DNA of 60,000 nucleotides from Liolophura sinensis (Eukaryota; Mollusca; Polyplacophora; Chitonida; Chitonidae), in NCBI RefSeq assembly GCF_032854445.1, contig NC_088301.1, forward strand, positions 17,198,018 to 17,258,017, read 5' to 3'. Both the position numbers and the translations under genes were made by a program. The notes beneath the pieces were generated by a model. That model had not been told where the DNA came from. It saw only the letters and a program-made list of their open reading frames with translations, and made no database searches. Positions 1 to 11,700 of this stretch are shown piece by piece. The first letter of the stretch is position 1. Each line of letters begins with the position of its first letter.

Positions 1-149
1 TTTAACGTGACCACTTCATGAAAGCCTTCTATGAGAGCATATTGAACAAGAGCGCAAGATGTTGAACAACCGAACTCTAAGGCAGGTGTATTACGCCGTG
101 GTGTGTTTACGTGAGCGCTCACCGAGTATATTGTTAAACAACCAAACTG

Positions 150-1000
150 ATGTTACTGGTATAATTAGATCTTATCACATCAAGTGACATCATGCTGTAA
201 ATCAGAACCATATCTGGTGTAATATGACATGAGCAGCCGGCATAATTAGGTCTTATCGCATCAAGTGACATTGTGATGTGATCAGAGTAAAATCTGGTGT
301 AATATGACATGAGCAACCGGTATAATTAGATCTTATTGCATCAAGTGACATCATGCTGTAAATCAGAACCATATCTGGTGTAATATGACACGAGCAGCCG
401 TACCGGCCCGGATAGCACAGTTGGTAGAGCGTCCGCTTCGGGACCGGTAGATCCAGGATCAATCCTTGATCGAGTCACACCTAAGACTTTAAAAGAGGAA
501 GTTGTAACTTCCTCGCTTGGCGTTCAGCATGAAGGGGATAGTGCAACGACTGGTTGACCCGTATCAGTATAATGGCTCGGGCGGGGCGGCTTACTTGCCT
601 TCGGTAAGTCGTCTCAGTGAAGCAGCACTAAATAAAAGAGCGGTGGAAATCCGTCCTGCAACAAGGAGGCACATTACACGTACATGCACCCTAATGATTC
701 CTTCGTCGTCATATGACTGAAAAATTGTTGAGTTAAACCCCAAGCACTCACCCACATGCTCACTCACATGAGCAGCCGACCTAATTAGGTCTTATTGCAT
801 CAAGTGACATTATGATGTGGACCAGAGCATAATCTGGTGTAATATGACATGAGAAACTGGTATAATCATATCTTATCGCATGAAGTGGACCAGGACCAAA
901 ATCTGGTGTAATATAACGTATGCAGCTCACGAATGCCGTCAATTAGGTAATGTTGAACACGGCATGTAATATGACGTGAACAGCTCGCAAAAGTCATTCA
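150..1000. repeat. Degenerate ~81-bp minisatellite
   Basis: Units containing TGGTGTAATATGACATGAGC recur with a step of about 81 bases at 214, 295 and 376, then resume with more divergence after 771. Each unit also carries a ATTAGGTCTTATCGCATCAAG-like segment. The array is interrupted by the SINE at 401-770. The short ORFs across it are by-products of the repeat. Confidence 0.85.
401..770 (+). mobile_element. tRNA-derived SINE (family 2), full-length, inserted in minisatellite
   Basis: The element starts with a tRNA-like head (GGATAGCACAGTTGGTAGAG, resembling an A box, then a B-box-like GGTAGATCCAGGATCAATCC) and ends in an AAAATTGTTGAGT tail with ACTC repeats. Nine bases (GAGCAGCCG, 392-400 and 771-779) are repeated on both sides, as expected of a target-site duplication. 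It is nearly identical to the copy at 3853-4225. It has no coding capacity. Confidence 0.85.
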
Positions 1001-1109
1001 GGCTTTAATGTTGGACATTTGATGTGAGACTGGTGGAATGTGACGTGAGCAGTTTACCAAAGCTCTCCATCAGTTAAGGACAAAATGCCCGGATGATTTA
1101 TTTGTTAAG

Positions 1110-1500
1110 ACCCAACGTGAAGCTGGTATAATATGACTTGATGAGTATATAGTTGTAGAACGTTCGTGTCTGACGACAGTCAGTGTAAAATATAGTATTC
1201 CACCTATTCAGAAAAGTTAACAGTGTACACGTAAGACATAGTACGACTTCTTCCACACGTACACCTACACGTACACGTACACGCACACCTACACGTACAG
1301 GTTAGACATAGCTGGTATGATACGACATCATCCGCACGTACATGTATACGTAAGACATAGCTGGTATAATATGACTTCACCGACATGTACATCTGCACGT
1401 AAGACACAGCTGGAATGATACGACATCATCCGCACGTGCATGTACACGTAAGGCATAGCTGGTATGATACGATTTAATCGACACGTACATGTGTACAAAC
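1110..1500. repeat. Second minisatellite, ~50-65-bp units, with CACGTA-rich stretches
   Basis: The phrase GTAAGACATAGCTGGTAT followed by AATATGACTTC or GATACGACATC recurs at about 1224, 1300, 1350, 1400 and 1450, between ACACGTACA-rich spacers. No coding signal was seen; the ORFs here read through the repeat. Confidence 0.75.
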
Positions 1501-1750
1501 AGTTACCGAATACCTGGAATTGGCCTTGCATGTTATGTCAACAGGTGGCTCATTTTTATGTACTGGTCAAATAATCCACGTCCAGTAGCTTGTGACAATT
1601 AAGTGTTATAAATTTATTTTTGTTTATTTGCCTTGAAAAAGAATGCTTTAATCCGTAACTGTATCGTTGAATTAAAACTGTCTTTTCTTTGTCCTTTCCA
1701 CGGTTCCATATTGTTAGTACATCTACATACATTTTCTGTAATTGTCACGT

Positions 1751-1953
1751 GGCTCAGTTGGTTAGCGCCCTAGTGCAGCAAAATGACCCAGGGACCTCTT
1801 ACCATTGAGGTCGCTGTGAGTCCAGCTCATGCTAGCTTCTCTCCTGGGTTTCCATCGGGCTCTGCCCGGTTTCCTCCCAACTGCTGGCGGCCGTCGTATA
1901 AGTGAAATATTCTTGAGTACGGTGTAAAACAAAAAATCAAATAAATAAATAAA
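1751..1953 (+). mobile_element. tRNA-derived SINE (family 1)
   Basis: The head GTGGCTCAGTTGGTTAGCGC is tRNA-like. The body includes TCTGCCCGGTTTCCTCCC, and the tail is TTGAGTACGGTGTAAAAC followed by AAATAAATAAA. A 12-base target duplication (TAATTGTCACGT) is seen at 1739-1750 and 1954-1965. This is one of about ten copies of the family in the window, in both orientations. Confidence 0.88.
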
Positions 1954-1965
1954 TAATTGTCACGT

Positions 1966-2728
1966 TTGCAGATGAAATGCACCAGGTAAAAGGACGTATA
2001 CAATTTATTCGATAGGCATTTAAGACACCTGTCTGGTGAATACAATAAATACTGAGCCTGTAGGCTTCCAAATACAGGTGTAGCGTAACATGTGGTGGCA
2101 GTCTAAGATATTGACACCGGCCGCTGAACCTATGATATCTTAGCAAATTAGTTCAGCTACCAGTTGAGTTACATTCGAGCGAGTCCAATGGCCTCCTAAA
2201 GGCGAAACGGTTCTGTACAAAAGAAAGTCAAAATACTATTGCAAAGTTTTGTGACAGTGGTGGGGCAACTTCCTGGTTATTAGCTCTAACCTCTCGGTAA
2301 CCTTTACGCAAACATTAACCCATGTTCAACAACTGAGACGTGACCAAGATATACAAAAGGCATTCCACAAAATGTAGGCCAAACAACAATGGTCTGGAAT
2401 CTCACAACGCATTTTTTTTAGTATAATAAAACACACTTGACAACTGTCTTTGAATTCCTGGTGTAACGTATATACAAGTGGAACTCTATCTCGTCCCATG
2501 CTGAGGGGGTAGCCTTTTGGAAAACGCCGCATTTATCGAGAAGACATCTGAAGGGAAATGTTCAGCGCACCTTACAAAAACTGAAATGTTTAAATTTTAG
2601 TTCACAGTGAAGCTACATTTCTGATGAAAATTTCCCCCAGGCGGAACATTGCAACAAGGCAGACCTAGAATTAGACAGATTTGTGATGTTAGCTTGGTTT
2701 TCAGTTAAACGGGAATTTATTCTTGGGC
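1966..2728. other. 5' flank of receptor copy 1
   Basis: No coding exon or recognised repeat was found. The segment directly upstream of 2729 has an in-frame TAG before the start codon, and no clear TATA box was seen. Confidence 0.5.
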
Positions 2729-2795
2729 ATGGCGGATCGTACGGCGTATATCATCAGGTGGTTTGTCCTTGTGATATATATATGCATTACACTCG
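2729..2795 (+). CDS. Copy 1 exon 1: start codon and signal peptide
   Basis: ATG (context GGGCATGG) opens 22 codons with a charged start and a hydrophobic core WFVLVIYICITL, typical of a secretory signal. The exon ends in phase 1 at G|GTAAGT. An in-frame TAG lies 39 bases upstream, so no earlier in-frame start is possible. Confidence 0.8.
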
Positions 2796-5700
2796 GTAAG
2801 TCATCTTCTGTTAAGCAAAAATATTTGTCACATTCAATAAGTCACCAACTTACACTGAAAATATTAATCTGTTAATTTTAATAGAAAATTTGTTATCTCA
2901 GTGATGCTAGAATGTGTTCTGATAGTATGACGTATTATTATGTCATATTCAATATAATATCATGTTAGTCTGATAGAATGTTTATGTCAAATTAATAGAA
3001 TATGTGTGTTGCATTTAACAGAAAAATCTCCTGCAATAACAGAAAATATTCTAGCGTCACCCAAACAACCAGATTGTTTTCTGTGTATGTGTCAGTGGTA
3101 AGCGTAATATTGGGAAAATCAGCTGCTGTACCTAACGGAAGTGCTGTATGTTTATTTGTATATTTAACACACGGTAAATTATCTACTGCATCAGAGTATT
3201 CTGTACAACACTCGGTTAACTACATTCAGCCCCAAATCTGTCTTTTGTATTACGTTCTTTCCGTATAACTTAATATACACTTGACAAGTGGCTTGCATAA
3301 GTCGTTTTCCGCAACATACAACCTCGCATAACTTTAAATATATTTAATATTTTATATTTAAAAAAATTTAACCCAGCTAACGTTTGCTATTTGCAATAAG
3401 ATCTCGAGTCATGAAATTCTTACAACATGGCGATCTGATCCCAAACCCTTAAGTTCCTTATGAGGAGTTTCTTACACACTTCCTCGGGAATGAAAATGGA
3501 ACTTTCGACTTGCGTTATACTAACCTTGGACTTACAGGTCTTTAATCGCGCCATTTTCTGAACATTTGACCAGTGAAAAAATTAAATGCCATAAACGTCT
3601 AGAGACGACTTTGCTTCAAGGCCGGGCTATCATAGTGGAGTAATATATGTTTGCGATTAACACACCCATCGCTTCACATACACGCCAAGATATGCATGGA
3701 GGTAAAATACTTTGAATAAATGCTCGTTTTCATCGTCAAACTTTATTACTTACATAATTTCTATACGGATAACAGCTTATCTTGTATTTCCTTGCATCAC
3801 ATCAAAGTAAATTCTAACATGGTTGTCAAGCATTTGCATCATAATCATGCTGACCGGCCCGGATAGCACAGTTGGTAGAGCGTCCGCTTCGGGACCGGTA
3901 GATCCAGGATCAATCCTGGGTCGAGTCACACCTAAGACTTTAAAAGAGGAAGTTGTAACTTCCTCGCTTGGCGTTCAGCATGAAGGGGATAGTGCAACGA
4001 CTGGTTGACCCGTATCAGTATAATGGCTCGGGCGGGGCAGCTTACTTGCCTTCGGTAAGTCGTCTCAGTGATGCAGCACTAAATAAAAAAGAGCGGTGGA
4101 AATCCGTCCTGCAACAAGGAGGCACATTACACGTGCATGCACCCTAATGATTCATATGACTGTCATATGACTGAAAAATTGTTGAGTACGACGTTAAACC
4201 CCAAGCACTCACTCACTCACTCACTCATAATCATGCTGTCTATACTGGCTTTCTCTTTAATAAATACCGGTTGTTAATAAATACCGGTTGTGTTACATAC
4301 ATGTAGCTTGTCTTTCCAGCTTGTCCTTCATCATTAACGGCCAGATTTTCTGGCTGATGAATATAGTCAGATGAATACTTGAGTCATATGCTTACATAGA
4401 TAGGATGCAAATAAGAAGTTGCTATCCATACAGACGCTCTTTGATGTAACTCAAGAGGAAACTGGGCAGGTACTGTGTTCAGTATTTGCCTTACCTGAAA
4501 GATAAACGTGTCAAAGCGGCCAGTTATCAATAATGTTCTGTTAAGTTTTCTGTGTGTAAATGTCACTGCGCACAGGTCTGTACCAGAACTTAACACACTG
4601 ACCCAATTGTTTACCGCCAGCCACTTACCCTGTGTGTCCACCGAAATAGCTCTGACATTTATATGACCACTGTTGTTCGAGAGTAGGAGGACTAAACTAC
4701 TAACTAACCTTGGCTGCTTTGTTTAAAGACTTTGTGTGGGTTAGTTACTGCTACAATAATGATTAAAACAATAATCAGAGTAATGAGTTTATTGCAGTCT
4801 CAAAGCCCACATAAAAACAACAACAACAAGATTTATACCGCGCTCATGTCACACATAAGTGACAGGCCTGCATTTTTAATAAACTTTTTTTTTAAAGTAT
4901 TTGCTCTGTTTGACGACAACATATAAACCCGCTACAGGAATGCTGTTGACAAATGAGTTTGTGCTTACGATCAGCTCAGAAAAAGACAACACATTATAAA
5001 ACACAAATGTGCCAGGTGCACAGTGTAGCTGCATTAACCCTCGGAGCCATCTTGACGCATTAGTGTAGCATACATTGCGTTTCATCATATCGGTTTGCGT
5101 GTAAACCGAAAGAGCTGGGCAGTACAGATTGCCACAGTAATTTCCACGGTATGGTACATCCTCTCGAAAGCTGCGTCCGTTAACCTATTCGCCTCTTAAA
5201 CCGTGATGTCTCCCAATGGCCAGTGCTGTAAACTGAATTCCTAGAATAACTTTGATTCGATAAAGCGAATCAATCTTTCCGAATATTGAAACCATTGTGT
5301 AAGCTAGTCACCATTTCAAGTTGTGGTGTCCACGCTTCATGATCACCTAGTCCTTGTTGTCTGTCGTCATCCCAGGTAACCCTGCCAAACATGTCTGTTT
5401 GAATACTTCAAGCGGCTAATGATACTAAGCAGAAGTATATATATATATATATATATATATGTAGAGAGGCTTTTATGTCAGAACATTATATGATATCTGC
5501 GGCTATCACACCTTTGTACTCAGACATGTTTAACTGCCCACTTGAGCGATGTTACACCAGCATGAAATTAGCCTTTTTCACGTTTTTCGTAAAATACCGA
5601 TGCTAATTTGTCAGCCCGGAGTTCGAACCCAGCTCATGCCTTATTAGCAGTTTGCTTATTTTTTTTTCTTACCACATGCAAGAAATCACTGACCCATCAA

Positions 5701-8700
5701 GGACTACGCCAAATATGCTCTAACCAAAAAGGGCGCTCTGTAAACTTACCAAGCCAATGCAGACATCTTGTTCTACAAGCAGCAATTACAGGTTACTCTT
5801 CATATTACAACTTATAGTAGTGATCAAACAAAACACAGAAAATCGCTTATAACTGCAAAATCCTTGACAAAAGAGAAACACAAATTCTGTAGCTGAGTTG
5901 TTAATAATATTCTGAAAACCAAAATATGATGTTCTTGCATGTCGTAAAGAATTGTGATTGGGTTTAGTCATATCCTCAACCCAAATACCGCCTGTTTTAT
6001 GGCACAAGTGTGTCTGGCTTTTGTAAGGAGTATATCGTTATATCACCGTCAGCTACACTAGTTTAGCTACATGAAGTCGGTATCCAGGCCCATTAGTGAG
6101 AGTCCATCATGTAGGAGACAGTTTATACATCTGTGTCTGAGCAAGGCAACAATTCTTTTCTGGCTGCTGCAATCACGGTAGCGTTTTCATTAAGCTTTAC
6201 TCTAATACAAAGAGTAAATACTATGTCTGTACTGCTTGAAAGTCGACTCAAGAATGTATAGTTACGACTGACTTTGTCCTTCGCTCACACTTTGTGTACA
6301 TATAGTTTGCTCTATGATATGCAGCATTCAATTTCGAAAGCTTTGATGTAGGCAATTATTCAATATCAATTTTAGAAATGCATATGCTCAGTTAGATGTC
6401 AACTAATACAATTTTCAGCTAAGTTGGTTTACTTTATTTTTTAGTCATGTGTTGGTACATGTAGAATCATGAACTGACGCTTGTCAGAAAATTATAATTT
6501 TTGGAAGCGTCTTCACCTACGTTCATAATGCACAATTATGTTGGAAAAACCAACAACAAGACATGGTAAACAACAGTTGCATCATGTTGGCTGCATCTGA
6601 ATTTCAGTTTGTGCGCAGCTATGCCAGAACTGTCTGAATAAATGTGACGAAAGAACTGGAGTGTGTTCCGGAAATTGTAGTCCAGGCTGGGATGGTCCCA
6701 CTTGCTCGAGACGTAAGTAACAAGATACAAACTGCGTGTAGGCATTGTCATATTTATTGGGTGACCAGTCACAAGAATGCTTACAGAAGTTAACCGGTTC
6801 CCATCCGTCAATCTTGTGACCTGTGGTGATTTTTGCAAACACAGTGTATTAACCGTCAATAAATTGGTCGTTCCTATGAGTTCCATATTAAACACTCACG
6901 GTCCTTGTATAAACCAGTAGAACATCTCAGTAAATCGTAAATTCAAACTCAAATCATATTATTATTGATAGTAGTATTTAACTGTTACGTGACACAACTC
7001 TTTATAACGCGAGACCTGGATTACGTGGCACAAAGCTATCGTAGGCTAAGCTGATTGAAACTACAATGGCGACACATATGAAAAGCATATGTTGCCATGG
7101 TAGTTACAATTCTCTCAGGTTTTGTGCAAAATTCATGGCCGAAATATAACGCCATTCTCAAGAATTTTGCACTGATACGAGGGCGATCTGAATTTGGTTG
7201 GACAAAAACACAGAGCCCTGTGTAAATCTTTAACTTTGGCAAGTTACTGATGCGCTTTCCAAGGTGACTTGCAGATTTACTCACTGTATTGCTGCAAGTT
7301 TCTAACAAACGTTAAACTGCATAGACGACCACACGAGTCTGCATATTGTCACAAAGGCACCAAGAACACTGAGAGCCGTGGTATATACAAATCCCAAGCC
7401 TAAGACCGGGTTTGAACTCACACATCGTGTATTCTAAGAATTATAATCCCACTGCCTCAAACACGTGTTCACCTCCGAAACATAATCCAGTATTAATCCT
7501 ATACGTATATATAATCCACGATATATGGCGATAATTCATTTTAAACAAGTTTTTTCTTTTACAATTTTGAATGATTATGACTTAATGCTAATGCCACTTC
7601 TTTTGTCACATGACAGCAAAGCCTGAAACATATGTGAAGCTATTCGTAGCTCTTCATAACCATTAGTTGTATTGTGCTTTTGACAACAGGGAATGTGGCA
7701 TTTCAACAAGACACGACACAATCTTCGGATTATAGCAACAAAGGGTTCACCTTCATCTCCAAATTCGCCGTTGATGGTGGCACTGGACAACGCCTCTTTA
7801 TTAAACCATATACATGTACTCACACCCGAGAGAACTTACAACAGGCGTACTGGACGGTAACACTGGATGCACAGTACAGCATCAACAGGTTCAGGATTTA
7901 TAACAGAAAAGAGCCGTGTGAAATGATGCTATGTAAGTTCCGACAACGGCGAGAGGCCATACATCGCTTTTCCTTCAAATGTTTACAATTAAAATTATTG
8001 ACCAGTGAAGTCGAAGGCTGGAATCCAACTCTCGCTGATTCGGCTGCATCTTACGTTTGGGAGTTTGTTTAGTACCTGCGCTGGTTTCCCGTCGTTCTGC
8101 CAGGCATCTTTAATCTGTCAGCAGATTATGATTATTTACTGTACGAAAATGTTGTATAAACTAGGACATGACTAACTGATTGACAAGACTAGAAATTGTA
8201 ACTAGCCAATTTCACAAAACAATATTTGATCATCAATTTTTTTTGTCCCAACCCAATATAATGAGTCATTTCCGTCTGACGGTAGCCTGGAGAACAAAAA
8301 TGCGCATTTCAAAGTGTAATGTTGCTCATTTTCAGATGTTAATTTATCGATTAAAGAAAGAAAATGCTTAAATTATCTTCTTTCACCACACTAAACGCAT
8401 CGGTTGTTGCTACTCTTTTTCTCTCTGTGGCAACAGCAGTTACTTTTTTGTTTGTTTGTTGACTACGTATTGTTGTCGGCTAAATGATCCTTAGCCGAAT
8501 AATTGCCCATCGTCGGCTACGGAAGTTTAGAGAAAAAGATCTCTGTGCTGGCCAGAGGCATTTCCTCGAGGTTCAATCACACTTAACTTTGACATATTCT
8601 CAAACTCTTACGCTCTCAAATCCAAAAGATCACACAGTTTCCAAGGTCTAGCTGCACCTGAGATAATCCTGGTAATGTTTCACCGTAATTTTATCTATTT

Positions 8701-11700
8701 TTTCTTTTTCTTTTCTTTTATTATTCCTTATGTTTTTCTTTTTTTTTCTTTGCGTTTATCTTTTTATTATTTATTTATGTTATCTTGGAGGGGAGGGGAA
8801 ATTTTCTAAGCACACCCACCAGTTCTTGAAAAGTATAATGGGAAGGTGAACAATAAATACCTGGGGCCAGATGTAAAACGCGTGCAGAGGAATGGTGATT
8901 ATTTCTTTCTATTCAGACAGATTCTACAATTTATGTTTCAGGTGGTGCACGGCTTAACGGCTTCTCTCTTTCCGTGGGGAACTCATCCCGGAATTACAAA
9001 GTCTGTTACCAGGACAACACCACAGTCCCAGCAGGTCCCGGGGACATCATCAACCGAGTTTGTAACAGTGGTCCTATATTTGGGGACACCGTCAAGATTA
9101 TGATAAATAATTCTCAAGCCCTTACTCTGTGTGAGGTACAGATTTTCGGTAAGTTTCTGTAACTGTAATAACATACAGATATCGCAAGGTGTTGCATGGA
9201 ATATCCCTCGTCTTCACATATCACCATATCTTTTATCACAAAAAAAAACAGCTTCCCCGCTCAGGTGGTACTTTAAATCGCAAAAGCCATTGTCCCTTAC
9301 TTTATTTTGCAGACAACAAGGCAAGAGAGCACACAAAGGGGTTTATCTGGAGTAAAAGAAACGCATTCGGTTGTTTGAATAAATAAATGTTTTGGGTTTT
9401 ACGCCGTACTTAGCAATTTTTCAGTCAAATGATGACAAGGAGTCATTAGGTTTGTGTACATATGCTGTTAAGTCTTGTGACAGAGACGGATAGCACAGTT
9501 GGTAGAGTGTGCGTTTCCGGAGCGGTAGATCCAGGGTCAGTCCTAGATCGAGTCACAGCTAAGACCTTAGAAGAGGAAGTTGCCGCCACTAAAGTATCAT
9601 GCCGGTTACATCAGACATGACACCCCAAGCAGTCGCATTACACTGACACCGGGCCAACCAGTCCATTTTTCTTGCTCTAATCTCTCAGTGCTGAGTGCCA
9701 AGCGGGGCAGCAATAAATACCAGTTTTGGTTTGGCCCAGCCTGGGTTCCATTCCGGGTCTCCAGGCTTCGCGGTGGAGGCTCTAACCATTAAGCCACGGA
9801 AGCCGTCTACGATAGTTTGAATTGCCTTATAAACGTGGGATATTACTTTGTGAGCGTGGCGTTGCTTGGCTTGAGAGCGTCATTGTTGTACTTGATGTTT
9901 CGCGGAAAGTCTTGTGACTGTGTGTTGAACAAGGGAATCACTTTATATGGTGTAGTGATACATGATATTCCCTCCCACAGCATGCATGAACGGAGGACCT
10001 TACTCTTGTGTTCATTTCATAAAAAAGTTAATAACCTCAATGAATGAATTTTGCACTTGGTGTTCGCTCATGCGCAATTTCTCCAACGAGTTTCACAACT
10101 CATAGAAAATCAACACGAGTACATGATTCTGTTTAGCACACAACTGATACAGATAAAAAGAAGAAACCAATGAATACTTTATAAGTTCAAGCTCACAAAC
10201 TGTACTTAAATGTTAATACATATATTCCCGTGGCTCAGATGAAGTATTGCAGCCGATAGCAAGATGACTAGGTATAGACGGTAAACATACTGTGGCAAGG
10301 CGAGTCCATGCCACTAAAGTGTTACCGACATGAAAGTATCACGCCGAAGGCATGAGACCTGACACCCCGCCCAGTCAGATTATACTGATGTACTAAAAGA
10401 CAACAGTGTGATACCTGGAAAATGGTCACACTTAACCGGTGAAATGCGGCCTCGTCAACCTACGTCAGTGTATCTTTTCGTTTACATGCCTGAATAACAG
10501 CTTTATACGCCCTTGGTACGTTAAAAAAATTAGGTTAAAAAATACAGTCATGCTAACTGCCGTTTATTAGACAACCAACAATGTTGAGTGGTCCTATATG
10601 TACCAACTAGCGCTGAATGCCTAGCGAGAAAACGGCCCCATGTCTCCCGACTTCAAAGCGGGACGCTCCACCCACTAAGTCACCGAAGAGATCCCAAGAT
10701 GAATAATATAAGCCAAATTTGAAATGTGAAAATAGCACATGCCACAATCAAGCGTTATTTCATTATGCCTCAGTTTTTATACAAAATGTATATATATCAG
10801 TGTGTACCCCCGGAACGTATGGGCCAGACTGTAGGGAGAGATGTGGAAACTGTGCCGGTGGACCAACTGCCTGTATCACAACATCCGGGAACTGTCCCCA
10901 GAAAACACCAAGATGCATGCCGGGATACTCCGGTCTGAAATGTGTCACAGGTAAGTTATACAGGCTGTGTTTTGCATGGTTTAGCGTAACCGGGTGTACT
11001 CATGCAAAGAGTTTGACCAACAGCGCCATTATTGACAAATGTACACTGTTTCTGACGCGATTGGTTATCTCTCTTGAATCTGGGACCCAAAGTTTGATTT
11101 CAAATAAGATCAAAATAAATAAACACATCAATAAGATTCTCGGCGGAATCATAAAACACCAGGAGGATATAGTTGTGCCATACAATGTATATTATATTCT
11201 GTTATATACTTTTGAGCTTCGTGTATTAAGATACAAGCGCGAAGCCATGTTTTTTTTTTGTTTTCACATTTCCATTGTGTATGGTCAACAGTTTATCATT
11301 ACACTCTACTGAGGTGTTATATACTTCATTGTTATCTGTGTGCTTGGACGTTATACTACTCATAACACTTTCCGCTAGTTATTTTCGACAAGTACTTGTT
11401 ACTGAAATGTTACTGAACATTTTATGCCCCTACATATAGTGTGCACACCGGGGATATACGGAGCAGATTGTACAAAGAGATGTGGACATTGCGCTAAAAA
11501 CCAATTAACCTGTGAGGTTGCAACCGGAAACTGTACAAGCTCAACACCCAGATGCATGCCGGGGTATTCTGGTCCGAGGTGTGACATAGGTGTGTCAATT
11601 GTTAACGGTGATGCAGACATATACGCACAGATATCAGTAGTATATTTCTTTTAGCGACTTGCGTATATTCAGATGTCTGTAAAATCAGTCATACTCAGTC

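Larger units (their letters stand above)
2796..6607 (+). other. Copy 1 intron 1
   Basis: This 3.8-kb intron contains a full SINE (3853-4225) and a (TA)n tract at 5435-5462. Otherwise it is AT-rich sequence in which no exon, RNA gene or recognisable transposon was found. ORFs of 60-90 codons inside it have no domain signal. Confidence 0.6.

Noticed and set aside
160-400. Regularly spaced repeats considered as a CRISPR array
   Set aside because: Units are about 81 bases and directly abut as a minisatellite without unique spacers, and the setting is an animal genome.
415-470. tRNA gene at the SINE heads (also 3865, 47887)
   Set aside because: A- and B-box-like segments are present, but the sequence does not fold as a full cloverleaf by eye and continues into a repeated SINE body with target duplications.
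6536-6895. 119-codon minus-strand ORF over exon 2 of copy 1
   Set aside because: It is antisense to a cysteine-patterned exon that has consensus splice sites and is conserved in the other copies.
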